The notes beneath the pieces were generated by a model. The model was not told where the DNA came from. It saw nothing but the letters and a program-made list of their open reading frames with translations, and did not search any database. Below, piece after piece: positions 52,480 through 61,581 of a stretch of 64,000 nt of DNA. Source of the DNA: an uncultured Bdellovibrionales bacterium (GTDB lineage: Bacteria > Bdellovibrionota > FAC87 > UBA2466); NCBI GenBank assembly GCA_937903155.1, contig CALCZU010000081.1, forward strand, positions 1-64,000, read 5' to 3'. The position numbers were made by a program, and so were the translations under genes. Position 1 is the first letter of the stretch. Each line of letters starts with the position of its first letter.

Positions 52480-53762
52480 TCACTGGATAGATAATTTTTC
52501 GAATTGGCAACGTCCTTTGCGAAGAGTGGGTCGAGTGCGTCCCTGCTGGCTGAGTTCTTTAGGCGCAAGTGGCTTATACGTAGTAAGTTCAAAATCCCCA
52601 TTGTCAAAAAAGAGGTCTTGCATGTCGGTATGTTGCTGAAACACATAGGGACTTAATTTAAATAATCCATTTTCGTGAATGTGACTTTGTCTGTAATCCA
52701 CACCGCGGAATGCTGAATTTTCGTCTGCGAATTTTGATAAACTAAAATATCACCGGGGCGACGGGGTTCATCTTTCGTCGCAATACGATATCCTTTTGGA
52801 ATATCCTCTAGCAGAGCATCGCCTGTACTGAATTCAAAACTAAAATGGTTTCCCAATCCGACATTTCGCGAAGCATTGAAGCAGTTTGGACCATTGCAAG
52901 TTGAAAATTGATGAATCGATTTTCGAATGAAAGGATGGAGAAGTTTCGCGGCAGAAATTTCGAACGGCTTGCCGTTATTCTTAGAATGAAGGAATCGCAA
53001 ATAGCGAATTAAAGGCGCGGGATCCCTTTCCCCAGCGAAGTAATTCGCGGCTTTTAAAATGTCACCGTCATTTCGAATCGCTACAAAAGGAACCATGCTG
53101 AATTGATTGACTAAAAAATGGAACAACAAGTCATCTTTTGTATCTTGATCTAATAAGCTCCAGCTGGCGGGTACGACCGGGAAAAATAGTTTCCCTTCGA
53201 CGGTGAGGATGTTTTTTTCAAAGTCGATTTTTTGGTCTGCAGTGAGCGTCGGTGAAGCGTGTTTCCAAATATCGCTCTTGTCAGTTCCAAAAAAGTAATA
53301 CGGTAACCCGGCCTTAACGGAATGTTTTTGATAATAATACATTCGTTGAAGAAAATCCTGTGACATATTTCTTCGAATTGAATTAGGGACGTATAAAACC
53401 CCTTTTACGGGAGACATATCGCTTCTTAGCCATTGAGGAATTTTGCTGTACTCGTCGCTGGATATCGAAGTCTTGTAGTAAGATCGGAGTTCCTCTTTCT
53501 GTTTTGGGTCGAGCCCGGACTTGTTTAAGAAAGGGGTAAGGTGTTCGTGGTCTCGAAGAAACCAAGGTTCTGGTGTATCAAAGAACATTTCATTCCAGTG
53601 CTGTTTCAGACCATCCGGAATCAAAATCTCTTCTTCCTCGTAAGTGATTTCTGGAAGAGTCGAGGGGGGCTGACCTGAACCTGCAGGCGGTGCCGCAAGA
53701 AGAGGAGTCGAGTAAATTGAAAATATCATCAAAATGACTCGGACTAAGTTTGCCATCTTCAC
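52480..53762 (-). pseudogene. Exported NlpC/P60-like protein with a one-base frameshift near the 3' end
   Basis: The main frame (52653-53762, 369 residues) has a signal peptide ending LLAA, a helical middle and a papain-like end: Cys in GPNCFNASRNVG and His in IQHSAVWITD. It stops at DKVTFTKMDYLN. The next frame (52480-52701) continues ENGLFKLSPYVFQQ and runs ~55 more residues with a FELTTYKPL end. Adding one A to the A-run near 52665 would give FTKNGLFKLSPY, a natural continuation. So a one-base deletion (mutation or sequencing error) probably split the gene. Cell-wall amidase or peptidase activity is inferred from the Cys-His pair. Confidence 0.62.
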
Positions 53763-53936
53763 CTTTCGCTTTCAGAATCTTGCAAGAGAGAAACCAGATC
53801 TCAGAAATACAATCGACTGAAATGATTCGTGATTATTGTGTTATTTTATTTCGAAGTGTCGAAGAGAATTACACTTTTGAGTGAGACTGACAGCCCCGTT
53901 GAGAACCGTCTGAATACAGGTATTTGGTGAGTAAAG

Positions 53937-53970
53937 CTCCCGTTACTTTCGGTTAGGAAAGTAACGGGAG
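53937..53970 (-). terminator. Rho-independent terminator for ahcY
   Basis: A 14-base perfect stem (CTCCCGTTACTTTC with GAAAGTAACGGGAG) around GGTTAG lies seven bases past the ahcY stop. On the minus strand the stem is followed by CTTTAC, so it is a strong hairpin with a short T-run. Confidence 0.82.
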
Positions 53971-53976
53971 GATTGA

Positions 53977-55371
53977 TTAATAGCGGTAAGTGTCTGGCTT
54001 GTACGGACCTTGGATGGGAACGCCAATGTATTTCGCTTGATCTTCCCTTAAGACCGTCAATTCAGCGTTCAATTTTTTAAGCTGAAGCCGCGCGACTTTT
54101 TCGTCTAAGTGTTTTGGTAATGTGTAAACACCTGTAGGGTACTTCTTCGGATTCGTGAAGATTTCGATTTGCGCAATCGTTTGATTTGCAAACGAAGACG
54201 ACATCACAAAACTGGGATGCCCTGTTCCACAACCTAAGTTCACGAGTCTTCCTTTGGCGAGGAGAATGATCTTTTTGCCATTCGGGAAAATCACGTGATC
54301 GACTTGAGGTTTGATCTCTTCCCATTTGTATTTTTCCAAAGAGGCTACATCGATTTCATTGTCGAAATGCCCAATGTTACAAACGATCGCTTGATCTTTC
54401 ATCTTGCTCATGTGGTCATGAGTGATGACGTGGAAGTTTCCGGTCGTCGTCACAAAGATATCCGCTTTGTCGGTGGCGTAATCCATGGTCACGACTCGGT
54501 ATCCTTCCATTGCGGCTTGCAACGCACAGATAGGATCGACTTCTGTCACCCAGACTTGTGCGGACAAAGCTCTCAATGCTTGGGCGGAGCCTTTTCCAAC
54601 ATCTCCGTAACCGCAAACGACTGCGACTTTTCCGGCAATCATGACGTCAGTAGCACGTTTGATTCCATCGACTAACGATTCACGGCAACCGTAGAGGTTG
54701 TCGAATTTCGATTTCGTGACCGAGTCATTCACGTTAATTGCGGGGAATTTAAGTTCGCCTCTTGCGTGCATTTGAATCAGTCGGTGAACGCCTGTCGTGG
54801 TTTCTTCGGTAACGCCCTTAATTTGATTGAGGCGGGTGGAATACCAGTTGCGATCAATCGCTAGTTTGTTTTTAATCGCTGCAAAAAGAACGGTTTCTTC
54901 TTCGGAAGTCGGTTTTGAGATAACACTCAAGTCGCTTTCGGCTCTCGCGCCTAAATGAAGAAGCAATGTCGCATCTCCGCCGTCATCTAAAATCATGTTG
55001 GAGTAACCACCATCCTGCCATTCGAAAATGCGGTGAGTGTAATCCCAGTATTCGCTCAAACTTTCGCCTTTGACGGCAAACACGGGAACACCGCTGGCGG
55101 CAATCGCTGCGGCAGCGTGATCTTGCGTTGAAAAAATATTACAGGAAGCCCAACGCACCTGAGCACCCAAAGCTTGCAAAGTTTGGATCAGCACTGCGGT
55201 TTGAATCGTCATGTGAAGCGAGCCCGTAATGCGCGCGCCTTTTAAGGGTTTGGAGTTTGCAAACTCTTCGCGAATTGCCATCAGACCTGGCATTTCGGTT
55301 TCCGCAATTTTAATTTCCTTGCGGCCCCATTCGGCTAATTTAATATCTGCGATAACGTAATCGTTCGGCAT
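53977..55371 (-). CDS. ahcY: S-adenosylhomocysteine hydrolase
   Basis: A 464-residue AhcY: hydrolyses S-adenosylhomocysteine to adenosine and homocysteine, clearing the by-product of methylation. Motifs: [13 protein letters not shown] near the start, [26 protein letters not shown], the NAD-binding [18 protein letters not shown] near 245, [11 protein letters not shown] and the C-terminal KPDTYRY. The length with the ~40-residue insert is common in bacterial forms. AAGGAGAG precedes the ATG and is part of a SAH riboswitch platform (see next). Terminated by the hairpin at 53937. Confidence 0.95.
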   Translation of the reverse strand: MPNDYVIADIKLAEWGRKEIKIAETEMPGLMAIREEFANSKPLKGARITGSLHMTIQTAVLIQTLQALGAQVRWASCNIFSTQDHAAAAIAASGVPVFAVKGESLSEYWDYTHRIFEWQDGGYSNMILDDGGDATLLLHLGARAESDLSVISKPTSEEETVLFAAIKNKLAIDRNWYSTRLNQIKGVTEETTTGVHRLIQMHARGELKFPAINVNDSVTKSKFDNLYGCRESLVDGIKRATDVMIAGKVAVVCGYGDVGKGSAQALRALSAQVWVTEVDPICALQAAMEGYRVVTMDYATDKADIFVTTTGNFHVITHDHMSKMKDQAIVCNIGHFDNEIDVASLEKYKWEEIKPQVDHVIFPNGKKIILLAKGRLVNLGCGTGHPSFVMSSSFANQTIAQIEIFTNPKKYPTGVYTLPKHLDEKVARLQLKKLNAELTVLREDQAKYIGVPIQGPYKPDTYRY

Positions 55372-55374
55372 ATT

Positions 55375-55458
55375 GCTCTCCTTGAGATTGAGAGCGCCGT
55401 TTCATTAAGAAGAACCCAAGCCTAGGGCCACTGAGTGCCTCGCAACGCTCCTTGGATT
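55375..55458 (-). promoter_or_regulatory. SAH riboswitch with SD-sequestering hairpin
   Basis: On the minus strand the leader reads CCAAGGAGCGTTGCGA, then CTAGGCTTGG and AACGGCGCTC, matching the SAH-riboswitch consensus GAGGAGCGYUGCR...GCCAGGCUCG...AACGGCGCUC. P1 is CCAAG with CTTGG (forward 55416-55420 and 55451-55455); the pseudoknot pairs GAGCGTT with AACGGCGCTC. The platform hairpin GCTCTC/GAGAGC (forward 55390-55395 with 55375-55380) covers the ahcY Shine-Dalgarno GGAGAG. SAH binding would draw GCGCTC into the pseudoknot and free translation. Confidence 0.88.
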
Positions 55459-55596
55459 CGGGCACAGATTAAAGGAGAACGACCGATTTTTCCACTTTTT
55501 TTTATCTTGAATGGCGTTTGAAGATGAGAATGCAGCGCTGTCCCTTTTTTATGAGAGTTGTTTGTACTATTTTGCCCTTTCACGCGGGGAGAACTA

Positions 55597-56811
55597 ATGA
55601 AATATTTCGGGTTGGGATTGTGGCTTTTAGTGAATTTGGCATGGGCGGAAACGAAAGAATGTCCCGCTCCCGACGCTCTTAATCATTATGTCACGCGCGC
55701 TGACGGCGGATACGCGGGACCCGTTAAAATTTATTATCGTTTGCTCAAAGCATACAATCCAAAGCTTCCGACTCTTCTCATTATCAATGGTGGTCCCGGG
55801 GGAAACCATCAGATTATCAATCATTTTGAAGAGTATTCGAAATTTGCCAATATTGTGGGATTTGATCATCGAGGGCTGAGCTGCACTTCTTTTTTAGGGG
55901 TTCCTCATTTAGAGCATTATGCGGCTCACATGTATTCGATGGAAAAAGCGGCGCAGGATATCGAAGCGATTCGAAAGGATCTCATCGGGGACGAAAAATG
56001 GTTTGTCTACGGACTTTCCTACGGGACGATGCTTGGGCAGCAATATGTGACCGATTTCTCAAAATCCGTTCGAGGAATTATTTTGGATTCTGCTTTTCAC
56101 GATGGAAGCTTTGCGCTTCCGATTGCAAGAGATCAATACTTCCCGTTGTTTATTGAGTCGAATCCAGAGACAAACGCACTTTATCAACAAGTTATCGCAC
56201 TTTATCCCGACGCTAAAGAACACATTCCTTCAAAGATTTGGCAGGGAACTTATAATTACTATGGGAGAACGGTTAAGATTCCTAATTTTCTGAGACAAAT
56301 CCTGTCGGCGAAGACAAAAGAAGAGGCCGCAAAAATCTATACTTTTGAAACGTTTCCCACGGTCGGGATGCAGCGTGAAATTTTGTGCGAAGAGATTTGG
56401 GATTTCCCCACTTCACCAGGCGTTATCTTCCCGATGCTTTTTACAGACTGCGCGACAATCGCGAAATTCAGAAAACCCATGAACTTCACCGAAGCTCTGA
56501 AAAAACTAAAAGTTCCCATGATGATTTGGGGTGGGGCTTTCGATCCCGCAACCCCCATTCAAGCAATGCGCGAAATTCAGCGACTGACTCCCGATTCGTT
56601 TTTGTTCGAAAATAAATACGCGGGACACGGAATCGCGATGGAAAAACCGCAATGCGCCTTAGCATTGGCCGATGCGTTTTTGAAATCAGAAACGAAAGCT
56701 AAGTTCGAAGCCATTGCCAAAAGCGACGACTGCCAATCGCCTCCCGCATCCAAAACGGACCAAGCTCAAACGTTTGAAGATTTCGTAGGAGTAAAAAATA
56801 GCTTCCTCTAG
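55597..56811 (+). CDS. Exported alpha/beta hydrolase, proline-iminopeptidase-like (S33)
   Basis: A 404-residue hydrolase with a signal peptide (FGLGLWLLVNLAWA). Motifs of family S33: oxyanion INGGPGG near residue 70, nucleophile elbow YGLSYGTMLG near 145, Asp in WGGAFDPATP near 315 and His in KYAGHGIAM near 345. The ATG at 55597 has GGGGAGAA upstream. Exported S33 enzymes are tripeptidyl- or prolyl-aminopeptidases, so a role in peptide use from prey or medium fits. Confidence 0.85.
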   Translation: MKYFGLGLWLLVNLAWAETKECPAPDALNHYVTRADGGYAGPVKIYYRLLKAYNPKLPTLLIINGGPGGNHQIINHFEEYSKFANIVGFDHRGLSCTSFLGVPHLEHYAAHMYSMEKAAQDIEAIRKDLIGDEKWFVYGLSYGTMLGQQYVTDFSKSVRGIILDSAFHDGSFALPIARDQYFPLFIESNPETNALYQQVIALYPDAKEHIPSKIWQGTYNYYGRTVKIPNFLRQILSAKTKEEAAKIYTFETFPTVGMQREILCEEIWDFPTSPGVIFPMLFTDCATIAKFRKPMNFTEALKKLKVPMMIWGGAFDPATPIQAMREIQRLTPDSFLFENKYAGHGIAMEKPQCALALADAFLKSETKAKFEAIAKSDDCQSPPASKTDQAQTFEDFVGVKNSFL

Positions 56812-56823
56812 TATTATTGAAGT

Positions 56824-58071
56824 ATGAGTCCTGAATTTCCAGAGATCGCGTTCCCTCAACTGAATCCGCTGGTAATGGCGTTGAGTGACAATTCTCAAAG
56901 GCTCATTAAAACCATCCAAAAACTTTCCGTAGCGCCTAGTCTTGAAAAAATCATGGCGCTTTTAAATTCTGAAGCGCGTGCTTTAGTGGGAGCAGACGGC
57001 GCTTCGTTTGTGATTCGTGAAGGAGGTTTTTGCTTTTATGCGGATGAAGATGCCATTGGGCCTCTCTGGAAAGGAAAACGATTCCCGATAGAGACTTGCG
57101 TCAGCGGTTGGGCGATGGCCCATAAACAAGTGGTCGTCATTGAAGACATCTTCACAGACCCTCGAGTTCCGGTGGACCTTTACGAGCCGACGTTTGCCAG
57201 AAGTCTTGTCATGACTCCTATCGGAATTGAAAATCCTTTAGGCGCACTCGGAATTTATTGGGCAAAACCCTACCGCGCGACTGAGGAACAATTAGAGCTT
57301 TTAATGGCGCTCGCAAATAGTACGTCGGTCGCACTCAATAATCTAACGCTCATTCAAGAACTCGAACGCGAAAAATTAAAACTCGAAAATACCAACCGAG
57401 AATTGCAACGGATCGCTTGGGCAACCTCTCATCATCTGCAAGAACCGTTGCGCCATCTTTCAATGTATTTTCAGCTTCTCGATCGACAATGCAAAACGAA
57501 ACTCAATTCTCAAGAATCTTCTTATATTGATCAAGGGATTAAAGAAGTCGCAAAACTCCAAAATTTAAGCCAATCCGTTTTGGCATTTTCCAGGTTAGAA
57601 GAGAAGCCGCTCAAATTGGCTTCTCTTTCTTCTGAATCTTTGCTTTTGGAAGTAAAAGAGGATCTCCGGCTGATCATTTCTGAAACAAATACTGAAATTG
57701 AGACTGCCCCTCTGCCCGAGATAACAGCCGATAAAGTTCTGCTTAAAAAAGTGTTTACGGTTTTGCTCTTAAACGCGATCCAGTTCAAATCGTCCGAAAA
57801 AAATCCTCGTGTCTCTGTCACCTCAAAAAGTGAAGGTCCGGAAATCATTTTCTGTATCGAAGATAAAGGCGTTGGAATTGGTTCTGAATACCACGAGAAA
57901 ATTTTTCAGCTGTTTTCAAAAACCCAGCCGGGGGTACAAGAGGCAGAGAGCGGAATGGGACTCGCATTTGCAAAGAAAATCATTGAGCTTCATCACGGAC
58001 GCCTTTGGGTGGAGTCTGCCCCCAGTCAGGGAAGTCGATTTTTCTTTAGCCTTCCACGCTACAATTTTTGA
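56824..58071 (+). CDS. Soluble GAF-domain sensor histidine kinase
   Basis: A 415-residue cytoplasmic kinase without membrane segments. Residues ~35-175 form a GAF domain with CVSGWAMAHKQVVVIEDIF then TDPRVP, the form seen in GAF kinases of the phytochrome-related group. The coiled coil 180-200 leads to HisKA with SHHLQEPLRHL and a HATPase with LLLNAIQF, DKGVGIG and GMGLAFAKKI. It follows the exported hydrolase by 12 bases and is followed by a single-domain response regulator, probably its partner. Confidence 0.86.
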   Translation: MSPEFPEIAFPQLNPLVMALSDNSQRLIKTIQKLSVAPSLEKIMALLNSEARALVGADGASFVIREGGFCFYADEDAIGPLWKGKRFPIETCVSGWAMAHKQVVVIEDIFTDPRVPVDLYEPTFARSLVMTPIGIENPLGALGIYWAKPYRATEEQLELLMALANSTSVALNNLTLIQELEREKLKLENTNRELQRIAWATSHHLQEPLRHLSMYFQLLDRQCKTKLNSQESSYIDQGIKEVAKLQNLSQSVLAFSRLEEKPLKLASLSSESLLLEVKEDLRLIISETNTEIETAPLPEITADKVLLKKVFTVLLLNAIQFKSSEKNPRVSVTSKSEGPEIIFCIEDKGVGIGSEYHEKIFQLFSKTQPGVQEAESGMGLAFAKKIIELHHGRLWVESAPSQGSRFFFSLPRYNF

Positions 58072-58298
58072 ACCTCTTTTTGAACGGCGCAGAGCGTTTT
58101 TTCGACTGTATTCAATGGTCAACTTTGAAATCGCGTTTTGATGTCTACGTAGCGCCACCTACCATCATTAAATGATATTCCGCTTCATCATTTTGAAGAT
58201 TTCACATTTAGAAGTCTTAATCATTTTGAAACCGAGAGGCAATGCGCAGTTACGATAATAAGATTGAGAGCTGAGGTCTCTTGAGAGAAGGAAATCTT

Positions 58299-58682
58299 AT
58301 GCATATTTTAGCTGTGGACGATTCGGAAGTAATGCATCTACTGCTAACGGCTTGCCTAAAAGGGCATAAGCTAGATCATGCTTACAATGGCCAAGAAGCG
58401 TTAAAGTTTTTAACTCGTCCAGACAAAAAATATGACGTTATTCTGCTTGATTGGGAGATGCCAATCATGGACGGTCCCACTACGTTTAAAAACATTTTGA
58501 AGCAAGGATACCGCGTTCCGGTTTTGATGATAAGCGCCCGAGGAGCGCGCGAAGGGAAAGAGGAGATCCTTAGGATGGGAATCAACGGCTATTTGGAAAA
58601 GCCGTTTCTTCCGAAACAACTGTTTAAGAAAATCGAGGAAGTGCTGACACCTAAAGAGCCAGCCCTCAAAAAACGAGCTTAA
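58299..58682 (+). CDS. Single-domain response regulator (CheY-like)
   Basis: A 127-residue receiver domain. Acidic pair AVDD, phosphorylation Asp in VILLDWEMP, Ser in LMISARG and Lys in YLEKPF are present. ATG 58299 has AAGGAAA upstream; a TTG 18 bases earlier is less likely. Probably receives phosphate from the kinase at 56824, 227 bases upstream, a gap with no other gene. Confidence 0.88.
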   Translation: MHILAVDDSEVMHLLLTACLKGHKLDHAYNGQEALKFLTRPDKKYDVILLDWEMPIMDGPTTFKNILKQGYRVPVLMISARGAREGKEEILRMGINGYLEKPFLPKQLFKKIEEVLTPKEPALKKRA

Positions 58683-58746
58683 ACGTTTGAATGGCCATGA
58701 GGCATTCGAATTTGAGCCCACGTTTAATCCATGTCACAATAGAAGC

Positions 58747-59256
58747 ATGCAGTTAAGCAAAACACACAGTCTCGTTTCAACGCCCTATCTCTTTTTCAAA
58801 CGGCTTCTCAATTTGGTAGTGCAACCTGTATTTATCTCTTTAGCGGTGATGGGAAACTCCTTAATTTTATCCGCCGCGGTTGCGTTTTATTTTGCGGAAA
58901 AAGATATCAATCCAAAAATTCACAGTTTCTTAGACGTTCTTTGGTGGTCGGTAGCGACCGCGACGACGGTGGGATACGGCGATGTCAGTCCGATGACGGT
59001 GGGTGGAAAATGGATAGGAATTGTGATGATGCTTTTAGGAGCGACTCTTTTCTGCTCTTTTACCGCTCTTTTCTCATCAGCCCTGATGTCAGGGGAACTT
59101 AATGTTGTAGAAAAAGAGATGAAAGATCTGCGCCAAGGTTTGAGAGAGATCGAAAGCGAAGTCCTTTGGGACGAGAAAACCCTGGATAGTCATCTTTCCC
59201 AGATTGAAAATATTTTAATAGAAATCAGAAATCTCAGAAAAAACAGACAACCCTAG
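58747..59256 (+). CDS. Two-helix potassium channel-like protein
   Basis: A 169-residue ion-channel protein (Ion_trans_2): first helix FISLAVMGNSLILSAAVAFYF, pore helix with selectivity filter TATTVGYGD near residue 78, second helix GIVMMLLGATLFCSFTALF, and a cytoplasmic coiled coil (residues ~115-165) probably for tetramer assembly. The filter TVGYGD marks K+ selectivity. The ATG at 58747 is chosen over the open frame from 58687; the ribosome site is weak. Confidence 0.85.
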   Translation: MQLSKTHSLVSTPYLFFKRLLNLVVQPVFISLAVMGNSLILSAAVAFYFAEKDINPKIHSFLDVLWWSVATATTVGYGDVSPMTVGGKWIGIVMMLLGATLFCSFTALFSSALMSGELNVVEKEMKDLRQGLREIESEVLWDEKTLDSHLSQIENILIEIRNLRKNRQP

Positions 59257-59338
59257 ATTCGAATATTAAACCTCGGCAGTTTTCAAGTCTTAAGCCGATT
59301 GCTGGGTGAGTCGAGGCCCAAGCCAAAAGCGAGAAGGT

Positions 59339-59587
59339 CTATTTGATAGCGTTTCCTTGGTTGGACTTATATGCCAGCAAGCTTTCCTCGTAGCGCTTCC
59401 TGAATTTATAAGAGAGATTTCGCCATGCAATTACTAAGCAAACGGCTGCAGGAACATGAAAAAAGACAACCATATCGGGATGACCGTAACCTCGCTTGGC
59501 GATAATTCCGCTGATAATCAAGACTGCCCAAAACGTCAGAAAGATCCACCCTCTGATGAGATTTTGTTTCTTTTCGATTTTGTCCAT
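59339..59587 (-). CDS. Small two-helix membrane protein, cbb3 oxidase operon
   Basis: An 82-residue protein with AGGAG before its ATG and two membrane helices (IFLTFWAVLIISGIIA and MVVFFHVPAAVCLVIAW). Its 5' end overlaps the previous gene by 52 bases. It ends the minus-strand oxidase cluster. No family recognised. Confidence 0.6.
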   Translation of the reverse strand: MDKIEKKQNLIRGWIFLTFWAVLIISGIIAKRGYGHPDMVVFFHVPAAVCLVIAWRNLSYKFRKRYEESLLAYKSNQGNAIK

Positions 59588-59892
59588 ATAATCACTCCTG
59601 ATAAGAAAATCGCCACGAGGCTCGATAAAAGTCCGAACTCTGCCGTAAATGAAAGCTCTCTGTGTTTGGTCACGTGAAGCACTGCCGCATCGAAGTCTTT
59701 ATAGATCTCGTAATCTCCAGGCAGCATCACGATAAATTCTGAAATTCCTTCCCCGTTTTTTAGTAACTGGGTGGCCACTTCAAAATCCTGCATGGTGGGG
59801 GCAAGCGGATGAACCCTTATCGGGGCAGGGCCATGAGACCTAATAATGATGGACGCTCCTGTGGTCGGAGCGCTAGTCTCAATTGTCAGCAC
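59536..59892 (-). CDS. Membrane protein of the oxidase operon, C-terminal anchor
   Basis: A 118-residue protein with GTG start, overlapping the previous gene by 14 bases. Residues 1-85 form a soluble part with ISEFIVMLPGDYEIYK then DFDA, beta-sandwich-like, and one C-terminal helix (FGLLSSLVAIFLSGVIIW). The layout (periplasmic domain plus anchor) is seen in small oxidase-assembly or FixH-like proteins, but no identity is claimed. Confidence 0.6.
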   Translation of the reverse strand: MLTIETSAPTTGASIIIRSHGPAPIRVHPLAPTMQDFEVATQLLKNGEGISEFIVMLPGDYEIYKDFDAAVLHVTKHRELSFTAEFGLLSSLVAIFLSGVIIWTKSKRNKISSEGGSF

Positions 59893-59989
59893 GACGCTTT
59901 TTCTCCCGCTGTTTCAAAATAAAAATCGTAAAGGCGATCGCTAAAACCATTCCTAATTCGAGCAGGTGGATATACAGATCGAAAGTCAT
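59879..59989 (-). CDS. 36-residue single-helix membrane peptide
   Basis: An ATG at 59989 with GGAGAAGACCCA upstream opens a 36-codon gene: MTFDLYIHLLELGMVLAIAF, one helix, then the basic tail KQREKKRRADN. It overlaps the upstream stop (ATGA) and the next GTG, so it is translationally coupled on both sides. CcoQ-like in size and position, not in recognised sequence. Confidence 0.6.
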   Translation of the reverse strand: MTFDLYIHLLELGMVLAIAFTIFILKQREKKRRADN

Positions 59990-60933
59990 TGGGTCTTCTC
60001 CAGTGATAAAGGTTTCCGGCTGATGAAAAGATTGTGGGAAGGAGTTTTCGTCAAAATCACCGAAAGCCCAGACGCCGGATTTGTATCGCTGTAAAGTATG
60101 GCAACACCTTCCTGAGGGATGCTGACCGTCTTTGTGATCGACTGGAATGCTGGCACTAAAACATTCCAACTTGTAGTGATCCTGCCAGATCGATTGAATG
60201 CCAGATGAAAATTGGCTGGTTCTTGAGTCTTGTTTTCAAGGGTAAACTCGCTGCCTTCTAAAAACAGGACAGAGGGTGATAGTCCGCATTTTTCTAAAGA
60301 GATGTTTTTGGAGGCCTTCAGTTTGAAACTAGCTTTGTTGATTTTGAGCTGGAGAGCACCGCACGGAAGGTTTTCGTTCTCAGGCAAGCCGCGCGCAATC
60401 GTATTGTCCCCTTGAAGTTTTACTGTGGACGTGTCTCGGCTGCTTACTGGAAAAAGAACTTTTCCGTAATAAAAAGTCGTTAGGAAGAAAACCCCGGCCC
60501 ATGCCGCACGATGGCTTCTGTCTCGGCCTTTTCGAGTCATTAAAAAAATGCAGGATAGGGCTAAGGGAATCGAGGAAAGCAATCGACTAAAAGAAAGCCA
60601 ACCCACATACCGACCTTCAAAAACCTCCTTCATTTCTAAAATCCCGTACACAATCGCTCCTCCTGCCAAAAAAGAAATCCAAAAGGAATTGGTTTTTTGT
60701 TTATGGAATAGGTAAGCAATCAAAGCGGCGTGAATAAACCAGAGATCGATCTGGGCGTAAGGTGTTGAGCGAAGCGCCGTAAACGAGAGACAAAAAGGAA
60801 CAATAAATTTATGGAGAAAGGCATAAGAAGCGATAAAAATTAAAAAGGTCGCAAAAAGATGAGTTTCCCTTTTTTTTCGTTCCTTCCAATTAAGGATTGG
60901 ACGCTGAGGTTCGGGGAGGTCAGCATCGTTCAT
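59986..60933 (-). CDS. Membrane protein with periplasmic C-terminal beta domain, oxidase operon
   Basis: A 315-residue protein; ATG 60933 overlaps the previous stop (ATGA). Four or five helices lie in residues 25-160 (FATFLIFIASYAFLHKFI, FWISFLAGGAIVYGIL, LLSSIPLALSCIFLM, AWAGVFFLTTFYYG). The C-terminal ~140 residues are beta-rich, with FTLENKTQEPANFHLAF and a spacing that suggests a cupredoxin-like fold; the two cysteines in PCGALQ and EKCGLS are the only metal-like residues. May help oxidase assembly or copper delivery; inference only. Confidence 0.58.
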   Translation of the reverse strand: MNDADLPEPQRPILNWKERKKRETHLFATFLIFIASYAFLHKFIVPFCLSFTALRSTPYAQIDLWFIHAALIAYLFHKQKTNSFWISFLAGGAIVYGILEMKEVFEGRYVGWLSFSRLLSSIPLALSCIFLMTRKGRDRSHRAAWAGVFFLTTFYYGKVLFPVSSRDTSTVKLQGDNTIARGLPENENLPCGALQLKINKASFKLKASKNISLEKCGLSPSVLFLEGSEFTLENKTQEPANFHLAFNRSGRITTSWNVLVPAFQSITKTVSIPQEGVAILYSDTNPASGLSVILTKTPSHNLFISRKPLSLEKTQ

Positions 60934-61085
60934 TTGAGTTTCTCTACCCAGGCTCTTAAATCGGGCCACGCATTGACAGCAAGATACCAAGCGATGAATA
61001 CGATGAGCGCCGTCCAAACCAGTCGAAGAATTCTTGGAACTTGATTCCCTTTGTATTGTAAGAAATCTTTTTCTTGTTCACTCAT
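60930..61085 (-). CDS. 51-residue single-helix membrane protein, oxidase operon
   Basis: A small gene with overlaps on both sides (ATGA with each neighbour). It encodes MSEQEKDFLQYKGNQVPRIL, one helix with a Trp-rich core (LVWTALIVFIAWYLAV) and the end WVEKLK. CcoQ/CcoH-like in size; no sequence family recognised. Confidence 0.62.
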   Translation of the reverse strand: MSEQEKDFLQYKGNQVPRILRLVWTALIVFIAWYLAVNAWPDLRAWVEKLK

Positions 61086-61303
61086 TTTTCACGACTTTCT
61101 TGTTCGGCGCTGAGGGCCAGGGTTTCTTCTTCACCAGTGGATTTCAAACGACCGGTGGCTTTTGCCCAGAGGAAGACGCAAAGACTCCCCAAGGCAAGGC
61201 TTCCAAAAAATACGGTTAGGAAAACTCGGATAGGGTAAGAGTCAACGCCACAGATCAAACAGGGGAAGGTGTGGGTATTTATTTTTTTAAATAATTTTTC
61301 CAT
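61082..61303 (-). CDS. Small membrane protein, CcoS-like
   Basis: A 73-residue protein with an N-terminal CLICG motif (residues ~15-19), one helix ending in SLCVFLWAKATGRL, then a Glu-rich tail. The Trp-Ala-x-x-(S/T)-Gly-x-(F/L) pattern after the helix is reminiscent of CcoS (FixS), needed for cbb3 maturation, and the operon fits. The CxxC near the N-terminus is not normal for CcoS, so the call is tentative. ATGA overlap with the next gene. Confidence 0.5.
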   Translation of the reverse strand: MEKLFKKINTHTFPCLICGVDSYPIRVFLTVFFGSLALGSLCVFLWAKATGRLKSTGEEETLALSAEQESREK

Positions 61304-61581
61304 TCAGATTCCTCGATCCCAAAAAGGGCGAACTTGGGGTCTTCAACTTCGTCCGAGTAGTGGGTCTGGCAGACGACAAAACCGATAAGCTGTGCGATGA
61401 AAAAAAGAAAAATCGCAAAGCTATAGAACGCGCACAAGTAAACGACCGTTTGGCTGACATCTTTTTGGGTAGAGGCAAGAATCAAACACCCGGAGGAGCC
61501 GATCGAGATTAGAAGCAGGAGCCGCACAATCCAGTTGATAGTTTTATTGGCGGGGCGGGAGTTGTTCTTGTTCGAAATCAT
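61279..61581 (-). CDS. Two-helix membrane protein of the oxidase operon
   Basis: A 100-residue protein with ATG 61581 and AGGAG upstream, overlapping the ccoO 3' end by 38 bases and the next gene by 25. Helices: INWIVRLLLLISIGSSGCLIL and TVVYLCAFYSFAIFLFFIAQ. No family recognised; in the position of CcoQ/CcoP in usual cco operons. Confidence 0.6.
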   Translation of the reverse strand: MISNKNNSRPANKTINWIVRLLLLISIGSSGCLILASTQKDVSQTVVYLCAFYSFAIFLFFIAQLIGFVVCQTHYSDEVEDPKFALFGIEESEWKNYLKK

